From: an uncultured Bacilli bacterium
Lineage (GTDB): Bacteria; Bacillota_I; Bacilli_A; ML615J-28; CAG-313
Assembly: GCA_947591495.1 (NCBI GenBank)
Contig: CANQDG010000015.1
Span: 1-42,423, forward strand
Direction of reading: 5' to 3'
DNA: 42,423 bases
Part shown: in pieces, positions 17,053 through 26,751 of the stretch
Layout of the letters: every line of letters begins with the position of its first letter
Position numbering within the stretch: position 1 is the first letter of the stretch
Position numbers and translations under genes: made by a program
The notes under the pieces: generated by a model
What the model saw: only the letters and a program-made list of their open reading frames with translations
What the model was told of the DNA's origin: nothing
Database searches by the model: none

Positions 17053-17826
17053 ATGCTTTTATTATTTGATATAGGTAATACCAATATTGTTTTAGGACTA
17101 TCTGAAAATGGTCAAATTATTAAAACGTTTAGATTTGTTACTGATTCACTTCTTACAGAAGATGATTATTTTCAAAAGATAAATACTTCCATTATTAGTT
17201 ATCTTAAGGAAAATTTAATTGACGGAGCGATTATTTCAAGTGTTGTACCACAATTAGATCGCGTTTTTTTAAGTATGCTTGATAAATATTATCATATTAA
17301 GGCAATGATGATAGGTCCTGGTATTAAAAGTGGATTACAAATTAAAATTGAAAATCCTAAACAATTAGGAGCTGATTTATTATGTGATGCAGTAGGCGCA
17401 TATGAAAAATATGGTGGTCCAACTATTATTGTTGATATGGGTACCGCAACAAAACTTTTTCTCGTTACCGAAAATAAAGAATTTGTTGGTGGTGCCATTT
17501 GTGCTGGTTTAAAAGGTAGCCTTGATAGTTTAATAAATTCAACTTCTAAACTTTCAAAAACTTCAATAGAAGCACCTAATAAAGTTGTATCGAATGAAAC
17601 TTCAACTTGTATCCAAAGTGGAATAGTTTATGGTCATGCTGCAATGATTGATGGTTTAATTGAACGCTTTAAAAAAGAACGTAAATTAGATAATGTAAAA
17701 ATTATTTTAACAGGTGGCTATGCTAAAGTTGTACTCAATATTTTAGAGACAAAAGTGATATACGATGAAAATGTCTTATTAGATGGACTTTATTACATTT
17801 ATCAAAAAAATACTTTAACCAAATAA
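17053..17826 (+). CDS. coaX: Type III pantothenate kinase
   Basis: 'LLLFDIGNTNIVLGL', 'GADLLCDAVGAYEKYGGPTIIVDMGTATK', 'GGAICAGLKGSLDSL', 'ILTGGYA'. Confidence 0.93.
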   Translation: MLLLFDIGNTNIVLGLSENGQIIKTFRFVTDSLLTEDDYFQKINTSIISYLKENLIDGAIISSVVPQLDRVFLSMLDKYYHIKAMMIGPGIKSGLQIKIENPKQLGADLLCDAVGAYEKYGGPTIIVDMGTATKLFLVTENKEFVGGAICAGLKGSLDSLINSTSKLSKTSIEAPNKVVSNETSTCIQSGIVYGHAAMIDGLIERFKKERKLDNVKIILTGGYAKVVLNILETKVIYDENVLLDGLYYIYQKNTLTK

Positions 17827-17872
17827 TTTTAATATTTATTGATTCTTTTTCATATATAATATTGGTGATTAA

Positions 17873-18268
17873 ATGCAAAATAATAATAATGTAAGGAAAA
17901 CCATTCCTGAACCTTTGATGTTTATTCATACCGTTTCAACGCCTATTTTAAGTAATGGATCTAAAAAATATTATGATAGTCGTGATGATAAGAATCATAA
18001 ATTAATTAATTCAATTAATAATTCATCTAAAATAGCAACTCCTAATAAACAAAATATCGGTGAACTTTTGTATAAAAAACTTCAAAATGTTGTTCAAATG
18101 TATGAAAAAGGACATGCTATTCCGTGCTTAATTGAAACAAAAAATAATGAATCAATTGAAGGTATTCCCTACAAAATGGAAAATGAAAAATTATATCTTA
18201 AAAAAGATGATGATATAATAGATATTGATTTAACCAATATTAAAGATGCAATAATCTTAAAAATATAA
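17873..18268 (+). CDS. Hypothetical protein
   Basis: 131-aa ORF between coaX and malQ; no recognisable motif. Confidence 0.6.
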   Translation: MQNNNNVRKTIPEPLMFIHTVSTPILSNGSKKYYDSRDDKNHKLINSINNSSKIATPNKQNIGELLYKKLQNVVQMYEKGHAIPCLIETKNNESIEGIPYKMENEKLYLKKDDDIIDIDLTNIKDAIILKI

Positions 18269-18292
18269 TTAAAGGATTAAAATGGTGAAAAT

Positions 18293-19771
18293 ATGCGACG
18301 ATGTGGAATATTACTACCTATTAGTGCTCTTCCAAGCAAATATGGGATAGGAACTTTTGGCTCAATGGCTTATCAATTTGTTGATTTTTTAACTCTTGCT
18401 AAACAAAGCTATTGGCAAATTTTACCACTTGGACCAACATCGTTTGGCGATTCACCATATCAATCATTTTGTGCGTTTGCGGGGAACCCTTATTTTATTG
18501 ATTTAGACCTTTTAAAAGAAGAAGGACTTTTACAAGATGAAGATTTAGAAACTTTAAAAGATATGCCCCTTCGAATAGACTATGGAAGGCTGTATCATAA
18601 TCGGTTTGAAATATTAAGAAAAGCTTATCAAAGGTTTATTCCAACGGCTGATTATTATGATTATTTAACTAACAACTATTATTGGCTTAAAGACTATGGG
18701 CTATTTATGAGTTTAAAGACCTATCATCAAGCAAAGCCTTGGTATGATTGGGAAGCGTGTTATAAATTTTATAATCAAGAAGTTTTAGCCAAGTATTATC
18801 AAAACAATCAAAAAGATGTCGAATTTTGGTTTTTTGTACAATATGAATTTAATAAACAATGGCAAGCATTAAAAAAATATGCTCATAACAACCAAGTTCA
18901 AATCATTGGTGATGTGCCTATTTATGTTGCCCTTGATAGCTGTGATGTATGGGCTAATAGTAAATTATTTTTATTAGATGAAAATTTATTACCAACAGAA
19001 GTTGCGGGATGCCCACCAGATGCTTTTTCTAGTGAAGGACAATTATGGGGTAATCCACTTTATAATTATCAAACAATGGCTTTAGATGATTATGAGTGGT
19101 GGACTAAAAGAATGCGTAAAGCAAGTGACTTGTATGATGTAATTAGAATTGATCATTTTAGAGGATTTGCGGGATATTATAGCATTAATGCGAAAGAAAC
19201 AACGGCTAAAAATGGCAAATGGCATAAAGGTCCTGGTATTAAACTATTCAAAAGATTAGAAGCAAAATTACCCAACTTAAAAATTATTGCGGAAGATTTA
19301 GGCTATATAACCGAAGATGTTAGAAAACTTCTTGATGAAACTAAATATCCCGGAATGAAAGTCCTAGAATTTGCTTTTGATGTTAATGATGATAGCCTAT
19401 ATTTACCTCATAATCATCTTAAAAATTCGGTTGTATATACGGGAACACATGATAATATGCCATTAAGAGCTTGGTTTAATAGTTTAAACGAAGACGAAAA
19501 AAATTTTGTGCGCGCCTATTTACGACTCGAAAGTGATGATAAAGTATGTGATCATATGATTAGAATTGCACTAGCCAGTGTGGCAGATACAACAATTATT
19601 CCTTTTCAAGATTATTTAGGTTTAGGACTAGATGCTAGAATTAATACGCCTTCAACTCAAAATGGTAATTGGACGTATCGCATAAAACCAGAATATTTAT
19701 CAACATCTTTGGCCTTGTATATTGCTAGTCTTACACAAATATATCGTCGTATTAATAAAAAAGAAAAGTAA
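18293..19771 (+). CDS. malQ: 4-alpha-glucanotransferase
   Basis: 'GILLPISALPSKYGIGTFG', 'SPYQSFCAFAGNPYFIDL', 'IRIDHFRGF', 'IIAEDLG', 'YTGTHDN'. Confidence 0.95.
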   Translation: MRRCGILLPISALPSKYGIGTFGSMAYQFVDFLTLAKQSYWQILPLGPTSFGDSPYQSFCAFAGNPYFIDLDLLKEEGLLQDEDLETLKDMPLRIDYGRLYHNRFEILRKAYQRFIPTADYYDYLTNNYYWLKDYGLFMSLKTYHQAKPWYDWEACYKFYNQEVLAKYYQNNQKDVEFWFFVQYEFNKQWQALKKYAHNNQVQIIGDVPIYVALDSCDVWANSKLFLLDENLLPTEVAGCPPDAFSSEGQLWGNPLYNYQTMALDDYEWWTKRMRKASDLYDVIRIDHFRGFAGYYSINAKETTAKNGKWHKGPGIKLFKRLEAKLPNLKIIAEDLGYITEDVRKLLDETKYPGMKVLEFAFDVNDDSLYLPHNHLKNSVVYTGTHDNMPLRAWFNSLNEDEKNFVRAYLRLESDDKVCDHMIRIALASVADTTIIPFQDYLGLGLDARINTPSTQNGNWTYRIKPEYLSTSLALYIASLTQIYRRINKKEK

Positions 19772-19906
19772 ATTCTCTTAAGAAAAATTCAAAAATAATT
19801 CTTAAGAGTAGAATTACTTTTTTTTATTTTAATTTGTGGTATAATAAGAAGTAATATATTTGTTTAAATATTTTAAAAATGTTTATAATAAAAATGAGGT
19901 GCATTT

Positions 19907-20470
19907 ATGAAAAAAAATATTTTTACCGCCGTTATGTGTTTTATTTTAGCAGCTATTTGTTTAGCATTAGGTATTATTATCCTTGTAACTAATTGGGGAG
20001 AAATAATTTTACTTGCTATTATTGGTGTTTTACTATTAAGTTATGTATATGGTTATTTACTTTTAAAAGTAGCACTCAAATCTAAAGGTGTGGTTTTGAT
20101 TTTAACGCTTGTTGAAATGATAGTTTTGACCGCTATCGGTGTTACTTGCGTCTTATCAGAGTTTGTTAATATTACTTTTCTAAAAGAAGGAATTAAAATT
20201 TTAGGTTTAGCACTTTGGATTAGAGGAGTAGTTGAATCATTTAGATCATATTTCTATCGAGGAACGCAAAACAAAAAGTATCCAATATATTATGTTGTTT
20301 TAAACGTTATCTTAATTACAGCAGGTACGGCATTCTTCTTAAGACCTTTTATTACCAATACCATTTTAGTTAAAATTGTTGCGGTCTTATTCTTTGTTGC
20401 AACGATAGGTTTAATAATTTTTGGCATTTTAAAATTAAGAAAGAAAAAAGCAAAAGGCACTACAAATTAG
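19907..20470 (+). CDS. Multi-pass membrane protein (DUF308/HdeD-like)
   Basis: 187 aa, several hydrophobic helices. Confidence 0.6.
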   Translation: MKKNIFTAVMCFILAAICLALGIIILVTNWGEIILLAIIGVLLLSYVYGYLLLKVALKSKGVVLILTLVEMIVLTAIGVTCVLSEFVNITFLKEGIKILGLALWIRGVVESFRSYFYRGTQNKKYPIYYVVLNVILITAGTAFFLRPFITNTILVKIVAVLFFVATIGLIIFGILKLRKKKAKGTTN

Positions 20471-20481
20471 TAGTGCCTTTT
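20452..20481. terminator. Bidirectional terminator overlapping both gene ends
   Basis: Perfect 12-bp stem AAAAGGCACTAC / GTAGTGCCTTTT. Confidence 0.85.
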
Positions 20482-21097
20482 ATTTTTGAATTTTTTCAAT
20501 TTTACTCATAAGAATATCAAAAGCTACATCGTTATAACCACCTTCAGGAATAATAAGGTCAGCATATTTTTTTGATGGTTCAACAAAAGCATGATGCATA
20601 GGTCTAACTGATTCTAAGTATTGACTAACAATCGATGAAAAAGTTCGACCCCGATCTTCCATATCACGTTTAAGTCGTCTAATTAAACGAATATCATCGG
20701 GTGTATCAACAAAAATTTTAATATCATAAAGCTTTCGTAATTTTGCAATGGCAAAGGCCATAATACCTTCAACAATAATAATATTAGATGGATATACCTT
20801 TTCGGTTTTTATTAATCGTGATTGGCTAATAAAATCATAAAGGGGTTTATCTATTGGTTTACCTTCTTTTAAACTATTAATTTGAGTAATTAATAAAGAT
20901 GAATCGTAGGCATCAGGGTGATCATAATTTCGCTTGCCATTTTCATTAAGAGGAATTTTTTCTTTGTTATAATAATAATCATCAATTTTTATTAAAGTAA
21001 CAGAACCATTTTTAGAGGCTTCTTCATATAGTCTTTTGGCAATAGTAGTTTTGCCTGATGCTGTTCCTCCAGCAATCCCAATAATTGTTGATTTCAT
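20480..21097 (-). CDS. udk: Uridine kinase
   Basis: 'IGIAGGTASGKTTIAKRL', 'DDYYYNK', 'NYDHPDAYDSSLL', 'VEGIMAF'. Confidence 0.93.
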   Translation of the reverse strand: MKSTIIGIAGGTASGKTTIAKRLYEEASKNGSVTLIKIDDYYYNKEKIPLNENGKRNYDHPDAYDSSLLITQINSLKEGKPIDKPLYDFISQSRLIKTEKVYPSNIIIVEGIMAFAIAKLRKLYDIKIFVDTPDDIRLIRRLKRDMEDRGRTFSSIVSQYLESVRPMHHAFVEPSKKYADLIIPEGGYNDVAFDILMSKIEKIQK

Positions 21098-21258
21098 AAT
21101 CTATAATCTCCATTATGTAATATTTTGTAAATAATCGTGTATAATTATAGCATAAAAAGAAAAAATATTGATAAAATTGCAAAAAGAATTTTTAGCACTC
21201 ATATTTCTTTAATTTTTTTTCGAAAAATAGTATAATATATAAAAAGGAATTGGTGAAA

Positions 21259-22314
21259 ATGAATAGATTAGAAAACTTAAAAAAGATCTTAGAAAGTAGT
21301 CTTGAAAAAGAAATAACGAAAAAAAATATTACAGTTTATGGTTATCAATATAACTATCAAGTACCATTTATTAAAAGTGTGTCACCTTATTGGTTTGCTG
21401 AAAATGTTGTAGAAGAATTTATTGCACCATATAATAAGGATAGTAATAACAATAATCGGCCCGGTACCATTAAAGAATCAACCGAATATATTACAATTCA
21501 TGATACCGCATCCGCGGCTGTGACTGCTGATGAATATGCTCATGCTAAATATGTTAGTAATGGTGGGGGTGGAACTAGTTGGCATTATTCAGTCGGTAGT
21601 AAAATGGCATGCCATCAAATCCCCGATAATGAAGTAGCTTATCATGCCGGTGATGGAACAAATGATCCTTTTACATTATTACCAACTGGCGTATTTGGCA
21701 ATGTTTTAAATCCTTCAATTGATCTTAAAGATGGCTTTTATGTAATAAATAAGCAAATCACCCAAGTTAAAGCGCCCTTGACAGATCAAGGAGAAATTAC
21801 GAGTAAAGCGCATCTTAATGATGCAGGCCTTAGAATAGAATTAATTAATGGCGAATATTATATTGGAAAAACTTATTTTAATAAAACTTATCAAAAAATT
21901 GCCAATCGTGGTGGAAATCTAAATAGCATTGGCATTGAAACAATGGTTAATGAAGGTTCATCTTTAATTAGAACTTGGCACAGGACAGCCAAATTAGTTG
22001 CTCATCTTTTAATTGAAAATAATTTATCAGTTGAGCGGGTTAAACCACATCACTATTTTAGTGGTAAAGATTGTCCAATGACTTTACGAAGAAACCATTT
22101 ATATGATTACTTTATGGAAATGGTTAAATTAGAATATGAAATTTTAAAAAATTTTTCTGATATTAAAATTAAATTAGTTAGTAAAGATGAGGCCTTAAAT
22201 CAAGAAGGAATTATTATCGGTGATAATTTTACTAAAACAATTAATTATCAAATAATTTTAGAAGATGAAAAAGATCAATTAATCACTGATTATACTGTTT
22301 TGGTAAAATTATAA
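21259..22314 (+). CDS. N-acetylmuramoyl-L-alanine amidase (Amidase_2-like), no signal peptide
   Basis: 'YITIHDTASAAVTADEYAHAKYV...TSWHYSVGSKMACHQIPDNEVAYHAGDG', 'IGIETMVNEGSS', 'VKPHHYFSGKDCPMTLR'. Confidence 0.85.
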   Translation: MNRLENLKKILESSLEKEITKKNITVYGYQYNYQVPFIKSVSPYWFAENVVEEFIAPYNKDSNNNNRPGTIKESTEYITIHDTASAAVTADEYAHAKYVSNGGGGTSWHYSVGSKMACHQIPDNEVAYHAGDGTNDPFTLLPTGVFGNVLNPSIDLKDGFYVINKQITQVKAPLTDQGEITSKAHLNDAGLRIELINGEYYIGKTYFNKTYQKIANRGGNLNSIGIETMVNEGSSLIRTWHRTAKLVAHLLIENNLSVERVKPHHYFSGKDCPMTLRRNHLYDYFMEMVKLEYEILKNFSDIKIKLVSKDEALNQEGIIIGDNFTKTINYQIILEDEKDQLITDYTVLVKL

Positions 22315-22353
22315 ATCTTATGAACTAATATTATATAAGGAGAAGAATAACAT

Positions 22354-23664
22354 ATGAAATATCTTTATTTACCTAAAAAATATGATTTAGTTGTTGGTGA
22401 TACTTTTGAATTATTTTATCGAGGCATTATATGTCTATTTAATCCATATAAATATTATATTCATATTGATTGCCCAAAAGGAACACCTTATAATCGTTAT
22501 TTTACTTTTACTCCTAAAATTACCGATGTAGGCGAATATGAGTTTAAAATTACTTTATTTGACGATGATCATAATATAATTGAGACAGCAAGCACTTTAT
22601 TAGTGGTTAATTTACCTAAAGCTCCTCATCAAAAATTAAATGTTTTATGTATCGGTGATAGTTTAACTTTTAATGGTGTATGGCCTAAAGAAGGTTATAG
22701 GCGCTTTACCCAAAATGATAATGATTTATTATGTTTAGGATATCATGATAGTTTGCAAATGATTGGTACTTGTAAACAAGAATTAAATGGTGAAATGGTT
22801 GGATATGAAGGATATGGTTCATGGACGTGGAAATCATTTTGTACAAATGATTTAGTCAGCACGAACTCTAGTGTTTGGATTGAGGTTGATCATCATCATT
22901 TAGATGAAAATGACCAACATAGTATTTGGCAATCAGGTAATCTTTTATGGGTATTAGAAAGTATTGAAGAAAAAAGATTAAAATTTAAAAGAGGTAGTAA
23001 TAATTTTACCCCCACTCCTAAAATAGAAACAAAATTTACCCATGTTGATGGGGGAATTAATCATGATGATATTGAAGTTAAAGCCTATACGTTTGAAAAA
23101 ACTAATCCTTTTTGGAATAGTAGTATTAATGATATTGATTTTAAAAATTATACAAGCGTTAATCATTTTCCTTCCATTGATTTAGTGTATATTCTTTTAA
23201 CTTGGAATGGTTTATATAAACCATATAATAATGATTTTACTCATCATACTGATTATGCTAAAATCCTTTTAAGAAAAATTCATGAAGCTTATCCAAAGGC
23301 TAAAATTACACTTTTAGGTATTCAAATTTGTTCTGTTAATGGGGGGATTGCTGCTAACTATGGTGCTAGTGGACCATATAGTGATACATTTGGTACGATT
23401 ACCAGTGCTTTTAATTATAATAAAGCTTTAGAAAATTTAACGCTTGAAGATGAATTTAAAACCTATACTAGATATGTTGATACTAAAGGACAATTTGATA
23501 GTGAATACAATATGCCAAGCATTGAAAGAGCGGTTAATCTTCGCTCTAATATCAAAGAAGTAGTGGGAACCAATGGTGTTCATCCTAATATGAATGGCTA
23601 TTTGCAAATAGGTGATGTTTTCTTTAGAGCCTTAGTCAAAGACGTAATAGATTATAATAAATAA
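22354..23664 (+). CDS. SGNH/GDSL-type hydrolase
   Basis: 'NVLCIGDSLTFNGVWP' (GDS) and 'GTNGVHPNMNGYLQIGDV' (H block). Confidence 0.75.
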   Translation: MKYLYLPKKYDLVVGDTFELFYRGIICLFNPYKYYIHIDCPKGTPYNRYFTFTPKITDVGEYEFKITLFDDDHNIIETASTLLVVNLPKAPHQKLNVLCIGDSLTFNGVWPKEGYRRFTQNDNDLLCLGYHDSLQMIGTCKQELNGEMVGYEGYGSWTWKSFCTNDLVSTNSSVWIEVDHHHLDENDQHSIWQSGNLLWVLESIEEKRLKFKRGSNNFTPTPKIETKFTHVDGGINHDDIEVKAYTFEKTNPFWNSSINDIDFKNYTSVNHFPSIDLVYILLTWNGLYKPYNNDFTHHTDYAKILLRKIHEAYPKAKITLLGIQICSVNGGIAANYGASGPYSDTFGTITSAFNYNKALENLTLEDEFKTYTRYVDTKGQFDSEYNMPSIERAVNLRSNIKEVVGTNGVHPNMNGYLQIGDVFFRALVKDVIDYNK

Positions 23665-23709
23665 TCATAAAAAAATTATTAACCCATATGATAGATAAGG
23701 AGGAATTTT

Positions 23710-24501
23710 ATGCAAAATAATAATACAAAAGTACTATTAAAAACAAATAATCTTGTTTATAAAATAGCATTAGTTGGTATTCTTAGTGCTTTAAGTTACA
23801 TAGGTACTTTTATTCATATTCCGATCCCTTCTTTGTTAGGAAGACCAATGATTCATTTAGGAAATTTAGTTGTAATTATTTCGGCTCTTATCTTTAATGG
23901 TTTTATTGGCGGACTTTCAGGTGCCATTGGAATGGGATTATATGACTTTATTGGTGGATATGATCTTTGGTCAATTACGAGAACAATTGTTCTAAAACTA
24001 TTAATGGGATTAATTGTTGGATTTGTTTATCAAACTTTAATCAAAAAAGAAAAAGCTAGATTAAATATTATTATGTTTATTTTAGGTAGCATCTTACTTA
24101 TTGTTGGTATTACCTTCCTCATTGTTTCTTTTCAAAATGGGGGAAATATCGTTGATCAATTTACTAATAAAAAAGAAGCTATCCACTGGCCTGTTTATAC
24201 TTTTAGTATTGTTAATGGTGTTTTCTTAATAATTTTAGGAATTATTAATCATAAAATTCCTTTTAAGTTACAAGTCGTAAGCACCGCTGCTACTATTGCT
24301 ATAATGGTTAATATTATGGGAGAATTTATTTATAAAGTTTTAAAACAATTAATACTTGGTGGTAGTGGTTTTGTTGCTTCAGTTTATACTGGTTTTTTGA
24401 GTTTGCCGGCAACTCTTTTAAATGCTACTATTACCTTAGGCATTTTGTTATTAATCTTTATACCGATTGAAAATGCTCTTTCGAAAGTAATAAATAGATA
24501 A
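23710..24501 (+). CDS. ECF transporter S component-like membrane protein
   Basis: 'ALVGILSALSYIGTFIHIPIPS...MIHLGNLVVIISALIFNGFIGGLSGAIGMGLYDFIGGY'. Confidence 0.75.
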   Translation: MQNNNTKVLLKTNNLVYKIALVGILSALSYIGTFIHIPIPSLLGRPMIHLGNLVVIISALIFNGFIGGLSGAIGMGLYDFIGGYDLWSITRTIVLKLLMGLIVGFVYQTLIKKEKARLNIIMFILGSILLIVGITFLIVSFQNGGNIVDQFTNKKEAIHWPVYTFSIVNGVFLIILGIINHKIPFKLQVVSTAATIAIMVNIMGEFIYKVLKQLILGGSGFVASVYTGFLSLPATLLNATITLGILLLIFIPIENALSKVINR

Positions 24502-24553
24502 ATACATAAACCAATTAAACCTTTTGTTCATATTATACCATAGGGGGTGTAAT

Positions 24554-25345
24554 ATGGACTTTTATTATGTAAAATTAGCTTTAATTGCTACCTTATTTAC
24601 ATGGTTTGTGACAGCTTTAGGTGCAGCAATGGTCTTTTTTTTCAAAAAGGTTTCAAATAAAATTATGTCACTAATGTTTGGCTTTGGTGCTGGTGTTATG
24701 ATTGCTGCGTCATTTTTCAGTTTAATTTTACCAAGTATTGAATTAGCCGAAGAGATTAACCAAATAAGTTATTTAGTAGTCGGTGCAGGCGTTTTAGCAG
24801 GTGGTTTTTTTATCTTCATTATTGATGTTTTTATGCCTCATATGCATATAAATCATAATACGCCTGAGGGAATTTCTTCATCTTGGAGTAGGAAAATTCT
24901 GCTTGTACTTGCTATAACTTTACATAATATTCCTGAAGGATTAGCAATCGGCGTTGCTTTTGGAACAATTGCATCGGGCTTAAGTAGTGCAACAATTGTT
25001 TCGGCTTGGATTTTAGCAATCGGCATCGGCTTACAAAACTTTCCCGAAGGAATGGCGGTTAGTGTTCCATTAAGAAGTGAAGGTATTTCACGTAAAAAAG
25101 CCTTTTTTTACGGTCAAGCAAGTGGAATTGTTGAACCAATTAGCGCGGTCATTGGGGTTATCTTAGTCTCAATAGTTAGACCAATTTTACCATTTATTTT
25201 GGGATTTGCGGCCGGGGCGATGATTTATGTCGTAGCAGAAGAACTCATACCATCTGGTAAAACTTCGAAAGAAGATAAATTTGGTACTGTTGGTGTAATG
25301 ATTGGATTTGTAATTATGATGGTTTTAGATATTGCTTTAGGATAA
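24554..25345 (+). CDS. ZIP-family metal transporter
   Basis: 'ITLHNIPEGLAIGVAFG', 'GIGLQNFPEGMAVSVPLR'; ATG 24554 after GGGGGTG. Confidence 0.92.
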   Translation: MDFYYVKLALIATLFTWFVTALGAAMVFFFKKVSNKIMSLMFGFGAGVMIAASFFSLILPSIELAEEINQISYLVVGAGVLAGGFFIFIIDVFMPHMHINHNTPEGISSSWSRKILLVLAITLHNIPEGLAIGVAFGTIASGLSSATIVSAWILAIGIGLQNFPEGMAVSVPLRSEGISRKKAFFYGQASGIVEPISAVIGVILVSIVRPILPFILGFAAGAMIYVVAEELIPSGKTSKEDKFGTVGVMIGFVIMMVLDIALG

Positions 25346-25351
25346 AAAGAG

Positions 25352-25378
25352 TTCACATGATAATCATGTGAATTTTTT
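25352..25378 (+). terminator. Terminator after the ZIP gene
   Basis: TTCACATGATAATCATGTGAATTTTTT. Confidence 0.85.
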
Positions 25379-25404
25379 CTATTTACTAAGGGTAAATAAA
25401 GAAA

Positions 25405-25422
25405 ACTGCTGTTACCAGCAGT
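25405..25422 (-). terminator. Probable minus-strand terminator downstream of the coat gene
   Basis: ACTGCTG TTAC CAGCAGT; T-rich after the stem on the minus strand. Confidence 0.55.
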
Positions 25423-25455
25423 CTTGGAAAGAATGGCTCATATGGCTTAAGGGCT

Positions 25456-25485
25456 GTACCAGTAGTAGTTGAATACTACTGGTAC
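25456..25485 (-). repeat. Perfect 12-bp inverted repeat in the coat gene 3' UTR
   Basis: GTACCAGTAGTA GTTGAA TACTACTGGTAC; no T-tract. Confidence 0.9.
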
Positions 25486-25494
25486 ATAAATGAA

Positions 25495-25920
25495 CTAGAT
25501 TAATTGTGAACATAATGTCTCACAGTTAATAGGTTCAAAGCATTGAACAGCACCAATACAAGCAATTCTAACAACAATGGTATAAGTTGTACATGTTACT
25601 TCGCCATCGTCAGTTAAAAGTCTTAGAACAACAGTTTCATCGCCTCTTACTTCCTCAACCCGGAAAAGATTAGCTGTAGTTTCAGTTTCACCAACTGCTG
25701 CTTCGAATCTTGTGCCATTATTGCAAAAATAAATAGCAATTGGTTTAGTATTATACATTGCTGAAATCATGCAATTATCGCATTGATTGGTTGCATTAGC
25801 AAGAATGGCTTCTTTTTGAATTTGATCAATTCTTTTTAATAGTTGCGCAATACTACCATTGTTGACATTAGTTGTGGTAGTTGTTGTATTGTTACCCGTT
25901 ACACAACAAGCCATATTCAC
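25495..25920 (-). CDS. CotY/CotZ-like spore coat/exosporium protein
   Basis: Cys-rich; 'LFRVEEVRGDETVVLRLL' and 'ACIGAVQCFEPINCE' resemble CotY/CotZ 'FRVE..' and 'CFCAIQCL.P'. Confidence 0.7.
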   Translation of the reverse strand: MNMACCVTGNNTTTTTTNVNNGSIAQLLKRIDQIQKEAILANATNQCDNCMISAMYNTKPIAIYFCNNGTRFEAAVGETETTANLFRVEEVRGDETVVLRLLTDDGEVTCTTYTIVVRIACIGAVQCFEPINCETLCSQLI

Positions 25921-25936
25921 ACCTCACTTTCACTAT

Positions 25937-25962
25937 ATATTATGAAAAATTAAACTAAATGT
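25937..25962 (-). promoter_or_regulatory. Possible sigma-K-like promoter for the coat gene
   Basis: Minus strand AC-N16-CATAATAT, matching an AC / CATAnnnT pattern. Confidence 0.35.
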
Positions 25963-26082
25963 TTTGTTTTATTACCCATATATTGACATCTTTCGGTTTT
26001 TTAAAAAAACTAAATATCACATGTTGCTTGCAAAAATTTGGAAAATAGATTATAATATATTAAAATGAAAGGAAAATCAATA

Positions 26083-26445
26083 ATGTATTTTTTAAGTTTA
26101 ATAGATGATCCTCAATTAAGATTAGTATTCTTTATTATTTTTGGTTGCTGTTTTGTGCCAATTTTTATTTTAGTAATGATTTGTTTTTTTAAATTGCTTT
26201 TCAAACATCATAAAAGAATTGCTAATAGTAAAAAGCAAAAAACATCTTCCACCAATTATTTAACATATTTTGGTGGTGATCAAAATATTATTTCAGTTTC
26301 TAAAAATTTATCAAGAGTAACAATTGAAGTTAAAGATTTAGAACTTGTTAATTTAGAAGGATTAAAAGAATGTGGAATTGGTGTTATGGTTACTGGTAAT
26401 ACCATTAAATGTTCGTCCCAAAGTTTTGCTGACCAAATTGAGTAA
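26083..26445 (+). CDS. Membrane-anchored degenerate PTS EIIB-like protein
   Basis: TM segment, then 'YFGGDQNIISVSKNLSRVTIEVKDLELVNLEGLKECGIGVMVTGNTIKC', aligning to EIIB 'GG..NI..v..C.TRLRv.v.D' without the Cys. Confidence 0.7.
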   Translation: MYFLSLIDDPQLRLVFFIIFGCCFVPIFILVMICFFKLLFKHHKRIANSKKQKTSSTNYLTYFGGDQNIISVSKNLSRVTIEVKDLELVNLEGLKECGIGVMVTGNTIKCSSQSFADQIE

Positions 26446-26448
26446 AAA

Positions 26449-26474
26449 AAGTTGTTACAAATTTGTAACAACTT
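26449..26474. terminator. Bidirectional terminator between EIIB-like gene and sspI
   Basis: Perfect palindrome AAGTTGTTACAAATTTGTAACAACTT. Confidence 0.8.
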
Positions 26475-26479
26475 ATATT

Positions 26480-26686
26480 TTAATGAAGACTATCAGTAAC
26501 TTTAGAAGCTAGCGTTTCTTTAAAGGTAGGATCAGCTGCTTTCCATAGTAACTCAAATAAAACCCCTAATCCTGGTAATACTTTCTCTTCCGTTGAAGTA
26601 GTAGCATCATCAATGGTTTTAAAAACTTCTTCAAATGTTGCTCCTTTTAAATTGTCAGTAACTGCTTTTCTAATATTAATGTTCAT
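26480..26686 (-). CDS. sspI: Small acid-soluble spore protein SspI
   Basis: 'MNINIRKAVTDNLKGATFEEVFKTIDDATTSTEEKVLPGLGVLFELLWKAA' matches recalled SspI (...GEEKMLPGLGVLFEVIW...); SD aaGGAGG. Confidence 0.93.
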   Translation of the reverse strand: MNINIRKAVTDNLKGATFEEVFKTIDDATTSTEEKVLPGLGVLFELLWKAADPTFKETLASKVTDSLH

Positions 26687-26706
26687 AGTAAACCTCCTTA
26701 TAAAAT

Positions 26707-26735
26707 TATTATGAACATAAAAAAAATAATTATGC
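26707..26735 (-). promoter_or_regulatory. Sigma-G/sigma-F type promoter of sspI
   Basis: Minus strand GCATA-N17-CATAATA, matching forespore consensus GHATR / CATNNTA. Confidence 0.7.
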
Positions 26736-26751
26736 GAAAGGAAAATAAAAA

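Noticed and set aside
20480-21097. Novel P-loop kinase
   Set aside because: Clear canonical uridine kinase motifs.
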